Shown one piece after another: positions 1-8,470 of a DNA stretch of 64,000 nucleotides (positions are counted from its first letter, which is position 1; every line of letters starts with the position of its first letter). The notes under the pieces were generated by a model, which had not been told where the DNA came from, did no database searches, and saw only the letters and a list, made by a program, of their open reading frames with translations. A program made the translations under genes and the position numbers. Source of the DNA: Bhargavaea massiliensis (GTDB taxonomy: Bacteria; Bacillota; Bacilli; Bacillales_A; Planococcaceae); contig NZ_JAHBCJ010000002.1 of the NCBI RefSeq assembly GCF_018390575.1, positions 268,811-332,810 of the forward strand, written 5' to 3'.

Positions 1-1920
1 GAGTTCGGCCTCACAGGGCGCGAGCGTTCCGAATTTGCCAAGAAACTCCTCATGAACACGGCCAATCCGGTCGTCTTTGATGAAGAGAACGGCGACTATG
101 TTTCGCCTCGGCGCCAAGGCGCGGGCCTGATGCAGCTGGCCGACGCGCTCCATACGGATGTCGTGATCACTGACTCGGCATCAGGCGAAGCGAAAGTCGC
201 ACTGAAGGAAATCAAGAACAATACGATCACCCTGTCTCTTACAGCAGAAAACTTCTCTGATGAAGAGAAGACGTATAATGTCTCAACTGCAGTCCAGGCG
301 GATGAGCCGGTCAATGCGGGAGGCACGTTCGTAACGGCTTCCAACCTCATGGGCTCAATGGTCCTGACGGAAGAAGTAGCAATCGATGCACCTGAAACCG
401 TAACGGTTCCGGCCGACGGCACAGCGACCATCGAAGTCACGGTCGACCTCTCAAATGTTGATAGCTTGAAGTCGATCTTCACGAACGGCTACTTTATCGA
501 CGGATTCGTCTTCCTGGAAGACCCGAATGAAGAAATCACGGGCAATGTCCCGCTCTCCGTGCCGTTCTTCGGATTCAACGGCGGCTGGGATGACGCGCCG
601 ATCTTCGACTACTTTGCATGGGACGAGCGCACGTACTGGGGCTCCACCGCCCTTGCGGATGAGCAGGGCGAGTTTGTCGATGGCGGCGGAAACTTCGATA
701 CTGACCGCTTCGGCTTCTCACCGAACGGTGACGGTCTTCGAGACCAAGTCACACCAGTCTACTCGCTCTTCCGGAACGCCAAGCAGATGGAAGTGAACGT
801 TCTTGATGCGGAAGGCAAGAAAGTCCGCACGATCCGGACGGCTGCTGACCTGCGCAAACACTATATCAGTTCCGCGACTGCACTGCCGTATACGTACAGC
901 ATGAACTATGCGTGGGACGGCAAGATCAACGGCAAGCCTGCGGAAGATGGCCAGTACTTCATCGAACTCAAGGCAGTCATCGACTTTGAAGATGCCGAAT
1001 GGCAGTCGATCAAGTTCCCTGTGAAGGTGGATACTGTGGCACCTGAAGCCGAGTTCTCTTATAATCCGGAAACCGATGTTGTCACTGCCGGAGAGTTCTC
1101 GGATGAAGGAACAGGCGCGGATGTCTGGGAAGTCCTCCTGAACGGCAAAGTAGTCGAAACACTGCCGATCACCGAGACCACATTTGAGATTGCAGCGGAT
1201 AAGGGTGATGAGCTGAAGGCGCGTGTCTATGACGCGGCCAAGAACGTTTCCGAGTATGACATCTCCACAAAACCAACAGAACAGAACCGGCCAGTAATCT
1301 ACATCGATGAGCCGACCAACTTCTCCGTCTATGATACGAATGAAGTCACAGTGAGCGGCCATGTGGAAGACGAGTCCGCAATCACCTCCGTTACGGTCAA
1401 CGGAGAAGCGGTCACGGAATTCGACGGCAAGAACTTCTCTCACACAATCACACTGGAAGACGGATTCCAGACAATAAAAGTGGGCGCAACGGACGAACAC
1501 GGCAACGAAATGTCCATCGCCCGGAGAATCTTCGTCGATGCGGCAGCTGCCGAACTTTCCATCAAGTCTAAGCTTCCTAAAAAGACAGAAGAAGAAATTG
1601 TCACCGTAGAGGTACAGGTGAAGGATCGCTTCGATGAGATCCGGCTCTATGTGAATGACAGCGAAGTCTTCGCCAATGAACTTAGCGAACCTTACGGCAG
1701 CAAGAGTTTCGATCAGACAATCGAAGTGGATGTGCCGCTCGTTGAAGGCAAGTTCGACTATACATTCAAAGTAGTTGACCTTGGCGGACACGAAACCACC
1801 GAGACTGTCACCATCGAGCGCAAGCAGGCAAAAGGCGAAACACCTGGAAACGGAAAGCCGGATAAACCAGGTAAACCAGGTAAACCAGGGAAGCCTGAAA
1901 AGCCAGGCAAACCAAACTGA
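1..1920 (+). CDS. Secreted subtilisin-like (S8) serine protease, C-terminal part
   Basis: The reading frame is open from the first base, so the gene starts left of the window; an internal ATG at 52 is not the start. The first 45 or so codons match the end of an S8 catalytic domain, including the SPRRQGAG block that follows the catalytic Ser region in Vpr/lactocepin-type subtilases. An Fn3-like beta domain typical of cell-envelope subtilases follows. Next come an SPNGDG segment near codon 240 (FlgD/CHU-like Ig fold) and two or three further Ig-like repeats. The tail is a lysine/proline/glycine stretch of PGK repeats ending without LPxTG, so it probably contacts the wall by charge rather than by sortase. 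The catalytic triad lies outside the window. The role is probably extracellular protein breakdown; the exact subfamily is unsure. Confidence 0.85.
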   Translation, partial: EFGLTGRERSEFAKKLLMNTANPVVFDEENGDYVSPRRQGAGLMQLADALHTDVVITDSASGEAKVALKEIKNNTITLSLTAENFSDEEKTYNVSTAVQADEPVNAGGTFVTASNLMGSMVLTEEVAIDAPETVTVPADGTATIEVTVDLSNVDSLKSIFTNGYFIDGFVFLEDPNEEITGNVPLSVPFFGFNGGWDDAPIFDYFAWDERTYWGSTALADEQGEFVDGGGNFDTDRFGFSPNGDGLRDQVTPVYSLFRNAKQMEVNVLDAEGKKVRTIRTAADLRKHYISSATALPYTYSMNYAWDGKINGKPAEDGQYFIELKAVIDFEDAEWQSIKFPVKVDTVAPEAEFSYNPETDVVTAGEFSDEGTGADVWEVLLNGKVVETLPITETTFEIAADKGDELKARVYDAAKNVSEYDISTKPTEQNRPVIYIDEPTNFSVYDTNEVTVSGHVEDESAITSVTVNGEAVTEFDGKNFSHTITLEDGFQTIKVGATDEHGNEMSIARRIFVDAAAAELSIKSKLPKKTEEEIVTVEVQVKDRFDEIRLYVNDSEVFANELSEPYGSKSFDQTIEVDVPLVEGKFDYTFKVVDLGGHETTETVTIERKQAKGETPGNGKPDKPGKPGKPGKPEKPGKPN

Positions 1921-1959
1921 TCGTCTCCAGAAAACGATAACGACCATTAGTGATTGTGA

Positions 1960-1992
1960 GCCCGACCGTGCAAGAGACGGTCGGGCGTTTTG
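1960..1992 (+). terminator. Rho-independent terminator of the protease gene
   Basis: A perfect 10-bp stem (1960-1969 with 1977-1986) is followed by a short T-rich tail, 40 bases after the protease stop codon. Confidence 0.85.
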
Positions 1993-2004
1993 TATGTCCC
2001 GTCC

Positions 2005-2030
2005 GTTTCGGTATTCCTGATATCGGGTAC
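2005..2030 (+). promoter_or_regulatory. Sigma-B type promoter for the 2064 gene
   Basis: GTTTCG at 2005-2010, a 14-base spacer, and GGGTAC at 2025-2030 match the sigma-B consensus (GTTTAA, 12-15 bases, GGGWAW) in spacing and in the invariant GTTT and GGG. The expected transcript would start near 2037, 27 bases before the ATG. The -10 overlaps a 15-base palindrome (2027-2041), which could bind a further factor. Confidence 0.6.
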
Positions 2031-2063
2031 TTTTAAAGTACGACCCGACAGGAGGGAAACGAT

Positions 2064-2750
2064 ATGAACCGAGAATATGATCCGAAACAAAACAAACAAC
2101 CATTGGAAGACGCCCATTATTCCAGACTGCCTGAAGCGGCCGGCCCGTTTATGGAAACCGGTCGGACTGACCCGCCATCACCTGAACTTGACGGAGATAT
2201 GACGAGTGCGACGATGCCTTCCGATGCGTTGCTGGAAGATAATCTGCATCCGTCCGAACAGCGTGGCTTCTACAATGCGGAAGACCGTGAAGAGGCCATT
2301 CGGGAAGGCCGGCTGGCAGAAGACAGCCGTACAGGAGAGGCAAAGCCAGAGGAAAGTGTTGCTGTAACCGGCGGGGACAGGGATGTCCATCATACGTTTC
2401 GTGATTCGGACAACGGTGACAGTAATGTCGTCGGAGTTGAGGACGGCAGCGTGAATTCCCCGGGAATCAATCGTGCTCCTGATGAGGGCTCAGTCAGCAT
2501 CGGACCGGACGCCAGGGAGTTCAAGGAAGAACAGCTGAATCGGAGCGGCAGCAACGCTGTTTCGGATGGCAGGATTCCTGCTGAACTGGTGGATGAAAAC
2601 TATTATGACGGCGGGGTGCCTGCCCCGGGTGCGGACCCTAACCTCGGGCCTGCTCCATTGGGTGAGGAAGTGGAACCGGTTATCGACAATTATGAGTCCA
2701 ATGTGACCCGTGACCGGATCGATGACCGGCACAGAGAGCGCTTTCTGTAA
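2064..2750 (+). CDS. Hydrophilic acidic protein of unknown function, probable general stress protein
   Basis: Encodes 228 residues. The ATG has a strong AGGAGGG site seven bases upstream. I do not recognise a family. The protein is rich in Asp, Glu, Gly, Asn and Pro, with no membrane segment, signal peptide or cysteine, so it looks largely disordered. It ends in a charged stretch of Asp and Arg. The sigma-B type promoter upstream suggests induction by general stress. A second hydrophilic unknown at 6468-7022 also has a sigma-B type promoter; the two share character rather than clear sequence similarity. A function such as a hydrophilin-like protectant is only inference. Confidence 0.8.
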   Translation: MNREYDPKQNKQPLEDAHYSRLPEAAGPFMETGRTDPPSPELDGDMTSATMPSDALLEDNLHPSEQRGFYNAEDREEAIREGRLAEDSRTGEAKPEESVAVTGGDRDVHHTFRDSDNGDSNVVGVEDGSVNSPGINRAPDEGSVSIGPDAREFKEEQLNRSGSNAVSDGRIPAELVDENYYDGGVPAPGADPNLGPAPLGEEVEPVIDNYESNVTRDRIDDRHRERFL

Positions 2751-2756
2751 GTCGAT

Positions 2757-2801
2757 AAAAGGGATGGCGGCTGTCGGCCGAGACAGCCGATCTCTCTTTT
2801 A
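2757..2801 (+). terminator. Rho-independent terminator after the 2064 gene
   Basis: An 8-bp GC stem (2768-2775 with 2782-2789) is extended imperfectly outward to an AAAA/TTTT pair and ends in CTCTCTTTT. Confidence 0.7.
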
Positions 2802-2855
2802 CATAGAGGAAAAGTGGGCCGATCGGCCAATACATAAGTGGAAGGTGAACAAGAA

Positions 2856-4259
2856 ATGTTCCAGGAAGCGCTAGAATGGATCGTTGGAAAAGGAAATGAC
2901 CTGCTCTGGTCATATGTTCTGATTTACGTCCTGCTCGGCATCGGGATCTGGTTCTCAATCAGGACGAGGTTTGTGCAGGTAAGGCTGTTCGGTGAAATGT
3001 TCAGGTTACTCACGGAAAAAAAAGACGACAAAGATGGGATCTCTCCATTTCAGGCGTTTGCCATCAGTGCCGCTTCACGTGTCGGGACAGGGAATGTGAC
3101 CGGTGTCGCGTTGGCGATCGGAATCGGAGGACCCGGTGCGGTGTTCTGGATGTGGATGGTCGCTTTGGTTGGTATGGCGACCGCTTTTATCGAAAGCACA
3201 TTGGCACAAGTATATAAGGTAAAGGACGGAGATACATTCCGCGGAGGGCCTGCCTACTACATGGAGAAGGCTCTCGGAAACCGGCCGATGGGGATTGTCT
3301 TCGCCATCCTGCTGACACTTTCTTTCGGGTTCATCTTTAATGCAGTCCAGGCAAATACCATCAAGGAGTCATTCAGCAGTGTATTCGCCATTCCCGACTG
3401 GGCAGTTGGCTTAGTGCTGATCGGGTTGTCGGCAGTGGTGATCTTCGGCGGGGTCAGGCGGATTGCGAGTGTTACGCAGTTCCTTGTGCCGATCATGGCA
3501 GTCATCTATCTGCTGGTCGTGCTTGTTGTGCTGGTCCTTAATTTCAGTGAAGTGCCTGCAATGTTTTCTCTTATCGTTTCAGAGGCATTCGGGTTGCGTG
3601 AGGCTACAGGTGGCGCGGTCGGTGTCGCCGTCATGCAGGGCGTCCGCCGGGGCCTGTTCTCGAATGAAGCCGGGATGGGAAGTGTGCCGAATGCCGCTGC
3701 CACCGCCAGTGTTTCCCATCCCGCCAAACAGGGTCTTGTGCAGAGTCTTGGTGTCTTTTTCGATACGATCATCATCTGTTCGGCAACTGCGTTCATGATC
3801 ATCCTTGCGGGTGTCTATGATACAGCGGAGCAGGAGGGCATCATCCTGACCCAGGCTTCACTCGATGTGCTGGTCGGTTCCTGGGCCCCTTATTTTATCG
3901 CGGTCGCGATTTTCTTCTTTGCATTCAGCTCGATCCTCGGCAACTACTATTATGGTGAATCGAACATCGAATTCATCAGCCCAAACAGGAATTGGCTGAC
4001 GGTGTACAGGTTTGGTGTTCTTGCCATGGTCATGTTCGGTTCACTGACACAGGTCCAGCTTGTCTGGAACATGGCTGACCTGTTTATGGGGACAATGGCC
4101 GTCATCAACCTGGTTGCGATCCTGCTCCTCGGGAAAGTAGCTTATCAAGTACTTGATGACTTCATGGTGCAGAGACGTCAGGGGCTGAATCCGGATTTCC
4201 ACGCATCATCTGTTCCAGGCCTTAAAGGCGCCGAATGCTGGGAAGATAAAGAGCAGTGA
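2856..4259 (+). CDS. Alanine/glycine:cation symporter (AGCS family, AlsT-like)
   Basis: Polytopic inner-membrane protein of 467 residues that imports small neutral amino acids such as alanine or glycine with sodium. Family blocks are clear: the NVTGVALAIGIGGPGAVFW segment near residue 75, GGPAYYMEKALG, and the highly conserved GLFSNEAGMGSVPNAAATA loop near residue 268. The C-terminus ends with GLKGAECWE, as in relatives. The ATG at 2856 is preferred over an in-frame GTG at 2838 because GGAAGGTGA lies seven bases before the ATG. It precedes a malic enzyme gene, which may link amino-acid import to central carbon use. The precise substrate cannot be read from sequence. Confidence 0.93.
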   Translation: MFQEALEWIVGKGNDLLWSYVLIYVLLGIGIWFSIRTRFVQVRLFGEMFRLLTEKKDDKDGISPFQAFAISAASRVGTGNVTGVALAIGIGGPGAVFWMWMVALVGMATAFIESTLAQVYKVKDGDTFRGGPAYYMEKALGNRPMGIVFAILLTLSFGFIFNAVQANTIKESFSSVFAIPDWAVGLVLIGLSAVVIFGGVRRIASVTQFLVPIMAVIYLLVVLVVLVLNFSEVPAMFSLIVSEAFGLREATGGAVGVAVMQGVRRGLFSNEAGMGSVPNAAATASVSHPAKQGLVQSLGVFFDTIIICSATAFMIILAGVYDTAEQEGIILTQASLDVLVGSWAPYFIAVAIFFFAFSSILGNYYYGESNIEFISPNRNWLTVYRFGVLAMVMFGSLTQVQLVWNMADLFMGTMAVINLVAILLLGKVAYQVLDDFMVQRRQGLNPDFHASSVPGLKGAECWEDKEQ

Positions 4260-4280
4260 TTGCGCAGAAGAAGCTTCCGG

Positions 4281-4309
4281 TTTACGTTGCAGGGTCACAA
4301 TAGTAAAAT
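4281..4309 (+). promoter_or_regulatory. Possible sigma-A promoter for the malic enzyme gene
   Basis: TTTACG at 4281-4286, a 17-base spacer, and TAAAAT at 4304-4309. It stands 36 bases before the ATG, and no terminator separates the upstream symporter gene, so read-through is also possible. Confidence 0.4.
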
Positions 4310-4344
4310 GAGTAGGCACTGTGACAGCAGGAGGGAACTCATCA

Positions 4345-5664
4345 ATGGAATATAGCATCATCAGGAATCTTATCGTCGAAATTCCGCAAGTGCCGGGGAA
4401 CTTCGCAAAAGTCGTCTCTGTAATCGGTGCCGAACAGGCTGATCTCGGAGACATTGAAACATTGAAAATCGGGACCCATTCAACAATCCGGGACATTTCC
4501 GTCCAGTTTGAGGACGAAGCGCATATTGAACGGGTCGTCGAGAAAATCAGCCAGCTTGGCGGGGGCATCACCATCCATGCCGTATCGGACGATGTGCTGA
4601 AAGCTCACGAAGGCGGGAAGATCCACATGGGCAGCCGAAGGGAAATCCGTTCCCTCGGTGACCTGCGCCGTGTATACACTCCAGGAGTGGCAAACGTCTG
4701 CAAGGCGATCGAAAAGGATCCGGAGCAGGCTCACTACTTTACGAGCATCGGCAACACCGTCGCAATCGTCACGGACGGGACTGCCATCCTGGGACTTGGT
4801 GATATCGGGCCGGTTGCAGGGATGCCTGTCATGGAGGGGAAAGCTGCCCTGTTCGATCAGTTCGTCGGCATCAGCGGCGTTCCCATTCTGCTGGATACGA
4901 GTGATCCGGATCAAGTCGTTGAAACAATCAAGCACATCCACAAAGGCTACGGAGGAATTCTCCTCGAAGATATCGGATCTCCGCATTGTTTTGAGATCGA
5001 GGACCGCCTAAAGGCGGAGCTGGATATCCCCGTGATGCACGACGATCAGCACGGCACTGCCGTTGTCACGCTTGCGGCAGTCCTGTCCGCCTGTCGGACA
5101 GCGGGAGTCGACCTCGCAAAGGCGAAGGTCGGACAGATCGGCCTGGGCGCGGCGGGCCTTGCCATATGCCGGATGCTTTTGGCTTACGGTGTAGAAGAAG
5201 TGTACGGCAGTGACTTGAGCGACGAAGCGAAGGACCGTCTCCAAAAAAGCGGAGGAACCGTCGTTTCTTCTGTCGATGAAATCATGGAGAACAGTGATAT
5301 CGTCGTCGCCACTACAGGCGTGCAAGGCCTGATCAAAAAAGAGCAGGTCAGGGAAGGACAGATCATCCTGGCACTTTCAAACCCTCATCCGGAAATCAAA
5401 CCGGACGACGCACTTGAAGCGGGAGCCGCATTCGCGGCGGATGGCCGACTCGTCAATAACGTGCTTGGATTCCCTGGCATTTTCAGGGGCGCTCTTAATG
5501 CGCGCGCGAAAGAGATTACCTACCCGATGCTGATCGCAGCCGCTCAGGCAATTGTGGACAGCACACGCGAAGGGGATCTTGTGCCGCACCCACTTGACCC
5601 GAACGTGCACGTGGCGGTGACCGAAGCGGTCGAGCGGGCGGCAAACGCCGGGTTGGTTCAATAA
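4345..5664 (+). CDS. NAD-dependent malic enzyme with N-terminal ACT domain
   Basis: Converts malate to pyruvate and CO2 with reduction of NAD(P). Length is 439 residues from the ATG at 4345, which has AGGAGGGA about nine bases upstream; the in-frame GTG at 4321 lies ahead of that site. Residues 5-80 form an ACT-type fold (the start runs [17 protein letters not shown]), a likely small-ligand sensor. The malic N-domain follows with [15 protein letters not shown] and LGLGDIGP. The metal-binding part has [14 protein letters not shown] and MHDDQHGTA, and the C-terminal half is a Rossmann domain with [12 protein letters not shown]-containing malic enzymes are known in Bacillales (MleA-like). It follows the AGCS symporter and precedes nagB. 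Cofactor preference for NAD is inferred from family. Confidence 0.92.
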   Translation: MEYSIIRNLIVEIPQVPGNFAKVVSVIGAEQADLGDIETLKIGTHSTIRDISVQFEDEAHIERVVEKISQLGGGITIHAVSDDVLKAHEGGKIHMGSRREIRSLGDLRRVYTPGVANVCKAIEKDPEQAHYFTSIGNTVAIVTDGTAILGLGDIGPVAGMPVMEGKAALFDQFVGISGVPILLDTSDPDQVVETIKHIHKGYGGILLEDIGSPHCFEIEDRLKAELDIPVMHDDQHGTAVVTLAAVLSACRTAGVDLAKAKVGQIGLGAAGLAICRMLLAYGVEEVYGSDLSDEAKDRLQKSGGTVVSSVDEIMENSDIVVATTGVQGLIKKEQVREGQIILALSNPHPEIKPDDALEAGAAFAADGRLVNNVLGFPGIFRGALNARAKEITYPMLIAAAQAIVDSTREGDLVPHPLDPNVHVAVTEAVERAANAGLVQ

Positions 5665-5702
5665 CGGTCCGGGAAAGGACCGAAAAAAAGGACGTGAAGG
5701 AT

Positions 5703-6407
5703 ATGGCAAACATTCGGTATGTGAAAGTGGCGGACAAAAAAGAAGCAGCAGAGGTTGTCCTTGAGCGGATGCGCGAGGAATTGGCAGGCGGACTGGAAGT
5801 GCTCGGGCTGGCAACAGGGAGCACGATGGAGCCGATTTATGCGGCATGGGCCGATTCAAATCTGGATTTTTCACGTGTCATCTCGTTCAACTTGGACGAA
5901 TACGTAGGCTTGGGCGCTGATAACCCGAACAGCTATGCCTGGTTCATGAACCATCATCTGTTCAGCAAAAAGCCGTTCAAGGAGACAAATATTCCCGACG
6001 GCACTTCAGGCGACCTTGAAGAAGAGTGCGAGGAGTACGAGGCCCGTCTCCGTGACGCGGGCATCGACCTGCAATTCCTCGGCGTCGGTGAAAATGGCCA
6101 CATCGCTTTTAACGAACCGGGCACGCCGTTTACGTCCATCACGCATTTGACTCAGCTGACGGAGTCGACACTCGGTGTCAACAGCCAGTATTTTGAAGAC
6201 CGGTCCGAGATTCCTGAAACAGCACTGACAATGGGTATTTCTTCGATTCTTTCAGCGAAGAAAATTATTCTGATCGCCTTTGGTGAGAAAAAGCGGCATG
6301 CATTGGAGCAGCTTATCAAAGGTAAAGAAACGACAAAGTACCCGATTACGGCACTGCTAAGCCATCCGGATGTAACGATCATTACCGATTTGGACGGCAT
6401 CAAATGA
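5703..6407 (+). CDS. nagB: Glucosamine-6-phosphate deaminase
   Basis: Cytosolic enzyme turning glucosamine-6-phosphate into fructose-6-phosphate and ammonia, in amino-sugar catabolism. The product is 234 residues, the usual short Firmicute length. Diagnostic blocks are LGLATGSTMEPIY (phosphate loop), ISFNLDEYVGL with the catalytic Asp-Glu pair, and LGVGENGHIAFNEPGT with the ring-opening His. The ATG at 5703 is chosen because AAAGGACG precedes it at about ten bases; the upstream GTG at 5694 sits on top of that site. No nagA or GntR regulator is adjacent, and it lies 38 bases after the malic enzyme gene, so the two may be cotranscribed. Confidence 0.96.
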   Translation: MANIRYVKVADKKEAAEVVLERMREELAGGLEVLGLATGSTMEPIYAAWADSNLDFSRVISFNLDEYVGLGADNPNSYAWFMNHHLFSKKPFKETNIPDGTSGDLEEECEEYEARLRDAGIDLQFLGVGENGHIAFNEPGTPFTSITHLTQLTESTLGVNSQYFEDRSEIPETALTMGISSILSAKKIILIAFGEKKRHALEQLIKGKETTKYPITALLSHPDVTIITDLDGIK

Positions 6408-6418
6408 TAACCCAAAAG

Positions 6419-6453
6419 ATCCCGCAAGCAAACGCTGCTTGCGGGATTTTTTG
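6419..6453 (+). terminator. Rho-independent terminator after nagB
   Basis: A perfect 12-bp stem (6419-6430 with 6436-6447) has a five-base loop and a run of T. Its position 15 bases from the stop of the convergent gene at 6468 makes a two-way role possible. Confidence 0.9.
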
Positions 6454-6467
6454 GGTTCCTATTGGCT

Positions 6468-7022
6468 TCAGAGTCTTGGATGCTCCGGTCCTTCGATTTC
6501 ATCGAGAAAGTTGTCGACCGGCTCCTGATCTTCATAGCGGGTCTGGCGCTCGGCATCACTCAGCATGTTCGCTTCGCTGCCGTCATAGCGGCCTGTCGGA
6601 TCACCGTAAACCGCCTCTGTCCCATAGTCGGCGCGACTGCCTTCGGTCACCTCTTCAACAGCCGCTTCTCCTCCTACTGCACCCAGCTCCGTAAAATCGG
6701 AAACCGGCTGCTGCTCAGAGTAGCGGGATGCCCACTTCTGAGCCGTTTCCTGGTCTCCCGAAGCTTGGCTGCCGGAGTCATGGACAGCGTCGAGTTGGGC
6801 GCCGTTCTGGTATTGGTTCCGCGTCTGGTATTCAAATTCGCCGGCTGCATGTTTCCGGTCCTGTCCGCTCCAGTCTGCACTGGACTGGTCCTGTCCCGGA
6901 TTCTCTTCCATTCTCATCTCTTGGCGGTCTTTTATATCACTGAAAATCTCCTTAGTCTTTCCGGCCAGCTCTTCAAGGGAATCTTTTGCTTTGTTGATGA
7001 ATTCCTGATTGTCTTGTCCCAT
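6468..7022 (-). CDS. Hydrophilic protein of unknown function, probable general stress protein
   Basis: Encodes 184 residues, Gln/Glu/Asp/Ser-rich, with no membrane segment, signal or cysteine. The first 30 residues form a charged amphipathic helix (KAKDSLEELAGKTKEIFSDI) like the helices of CsbD or YtxH stress proteins. The remainder looks disordered and ends in PEHPRL. AGGAGGC lies seven bases before the ATG. Upstream is an excellent sigma-B type promoter, so induction by general stress is likely. I do not recognise a named family. It is convergent with nagB, and tagO lies divergently upstream. Confidence 0.8.
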   Translation of the reverse strand: MGQDNQEFINKAKDSLEELAGKTKEIFSDIKDRQEMRMEENPGQDQSSADWSGQDRKHAAGEFEYQTRNQYQNGAQLDAVHDSGSQASGDQETAQKWASRYSEQQPVSDFTELGAVGGEAAVEEVTEGSRADYGTEAVYGDPTGRYDGSEANMLSDAERQTRYEDQEPVDNFLDEIEGPEHPRL

Positions 7023-7058
7023 CCGAAATGCCTCCTTACAAATGTTGTTTCAATAGTA

Positions 7059-7084
7059 ATTCCCCAATATCACATTGCCGAAAC
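7059..7084 (-). promoter_or_regulatory. Sigma-B type promoter for the 6468-7022 gene
   Basis: On the minus strand GTTTCG (7084-7079), a 14-base spacer and GGGAAT (7064-7059) match the sigma-B consensus, with a perfect -10. It lies 37 bases before the ATG. The spacing equals that of the promoter before the 2064 gene. Confidence 0.65.
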
Positions 7085-7140
7085 GGCACCTGAAACTTTT
7101 CAAGGTTTCGCACGTCTATTTACACGGAGTTAACAATGGG

Positions 7141-7167
7141 TTAACATTTCAAATTAAGTGGTATAAT
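7141..7167 (+). promoter_or_regulatory. Probable sigma-A promoter of tagO
   Basis: A perfect TATAAT lies at 7162-7167. TTAACA at 7141-7146 is the nearest -35 candidate, though the 15-base spacer is short. The region is AT-rich and begins 40 bases before the tagO ATG. Confidence 0.45.
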
Positions 7168-7206
7168 TAATTAGAATGTATAGCGGTTCGCGGGAGGCAG
7201 GTAAAA

Positions 7207-8244
7207 ATGATAATAGCAGTACTGGTAACGCTGATCGCGGTATTGCTGTACACGCCGCTAGTAAAACGGTTGGCAGTTTTACTGGGAGCGATAGATAAAC
7301 CGAATTATAGAAGAATTAATACCCGCAATGTTCCCAGGCTTGGGGGACTTGCGATTGTAGCAGCCTTCATGACCGGGTTGCTGATAGCAAAACCAACTAA
7401 CGAGGACCTCCTGCCTATATTGATCGGTGCCTTGGTGATCACAATTGCAGGTGTGCTTGATGATTTGCTGGATATAACAGCGAAGGCAAAGCTTTTCTTT
7501 CAATTTGTAGCAGCCGGCATTGTAATTGTTTTCGGCGGTCTTCATATTGAATTTATCAATCTTCCTTTCGGCGGCCAGTTAGACTTTGGTTATTTGAGTA
7601 TCCCTTTGACTTTTATCTGGATTATCGGGATAACAAATGCGATCAATCTGATTGATGGTCTTGATGGTTTGGCTGCCGGCGTTTCAATGATCGCTTCCGG
7701 AACACTGGCAGTGATGGCAGTCATCATGCAAGATTCATTTGTTATTGTCATGGCGGTTCTGTTGGCTGTATCCTGCGCCGGTTTTCTTTTTTACAATTTC
7801 TACCCGGCCAAGATATTTATGGGTGACTCAGGTTCGCTGTTCCTGGGATACATGATCTCTGTGCTGGCATTACTGGGCTTCAAGAATGTCACAATCATTT
7901 CTCTGGTCATCCCAATCCTTATTCTTGGAATTCCTATTCTCGATACACTTTTTGCTATCGTCCGCAGAGTCAAGAACAATCAGCCCATCTCGGCTCCAGA
8001 TATGTTGCATCTCCACCATTGCCTGATTAATACCGGTTTCTCGCATCGCCAATCCGTGCTTTTGATTTATGTGGGGTCAATCTTGCTTGGAGGTGCGGCA
8101 ATCCTATTTTCCCAAGCAACTGTGTGGGGAGCTCTGGTTATAACGGTCATCATTTTGTTGGTGATGGAACTGATTGTTGAAACATTGGGGCTGGCGGGCA
8201 AAAATTATCGCCCGATACTTGGTTTGGTGAGGCAGAGGAAATAA
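7207..8244 (+). CDS. tagO: Undecaprenyl-phosphate GlcNAc-1-phosphate transferase (TagO/WecA, MraY family)
   Basis: Integral membrane enzyme that moves GlcNAc-1-phosphate from UDP-GlcNAc to undecaprenyl phosphate, the first step of wall teichoic acid and related polymer synthesis. It has 345 residues with about ten membrane segments. Family signatures are DKPNYRRINTRNVPRLGGL near residue 26, the Asp pair VLDDLLDI near residue 85, NLIDGLDGLAAG near residue 148, FMGDSGSLFLG near residue 200 and the C-terminal HLHHCLINTGFSHRQ block. GGGAGGCAGG lies seven bases before the ATG. It faces tagU, a ligase acting on the same pathway. Base composition is visibly more AT-rich than in neighbouring genes, as is tagU. 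Confidence 0.95.
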   Translation: MIIAVLVTLIAVLLYTPLVKRLAVLLGAIDKPNYRRINTRNVPRLGGLAIVAAFMTGLLIAKPTNEDLLPILIGALVITIAGVLDDLLDITAKAKLFFQFVAAGIVIVFGGLHIEFINLPFGGQLDFGYLSIPLTFIWIIGITNAINLIDGLDGLAAGVSMIASGTLAVMAVIMQDSFVIVMAVLLAVSCAGFLFYNFYPAKIFMGDSGSLFLGYMISVLALLGFKNVTIISLVIPILILGIPILDTLFAIVRRVKNNQPISAPDMLHLHHCLINTGFSHRQSVLLIYVGSILLGGAAILFSQATVWGALVITVIILLVMELIVETLGLAGKNYRPILGLVRQRK

Positions 8245-8297
8245 GAAAGTTACACAAATAGGTATGTTGAACTGTACAGCCTTATTCAGATAAAAGG

Positions 8298-8330
8298 ATG
8301 ACCCCGGTAAATTTGCGGGGTCATTTTTTA
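8298..8330 (+). terminator. Rho-independent terminator after tagO
   Basis: A perfect 9-bp stem (8298-8306 with 8316-8324) is followed by TTTTTT. Confidence 0.9.
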
Positions 8331-8404
8331 CATGGAATTATAGTATGGCAGCAGTCATTAAACAGATTCTGACGAACCGACTTAAGCTCGAAAGGGCCCA
8401 CTCT

Positions 8405-8451
8405 GGGAAATAATAAACCCGAACACGGACTTAAGTTGTCCGTAGCTCGGG
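8405..8451 (-). terminator. Probable terminator of tagU
   Basis: A hairpin made of CCCGA/TCGGG and ACGGAC/GTCCGT arms (8418-8451), with a small internal loop, is followed on the minus strand by a T-rich tail (8417-8405), 20 bases beyond the tagU stop. Confidence 0.6.
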
Positions 8452-8470
8452 CTGTCAGTAATAGATTCGA

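Noticed and set aside
718-2103. 461-codon open frame on the minus strand over the protease gene
   Set aside because: It is a shadow of the coding frame opposite, with Cys/Phe/Arg-rich nonsense composition, no ribosome site and overlap with two well-supported genes.
6462-7133. 223-codon plus-strand open frame opposite the hydrophilic stress gene
   Set aside because: The minus-strand gene has a strong ribosome site and a sigma-B promoter; the plus frame has neither and would run through the nagB terminator region.
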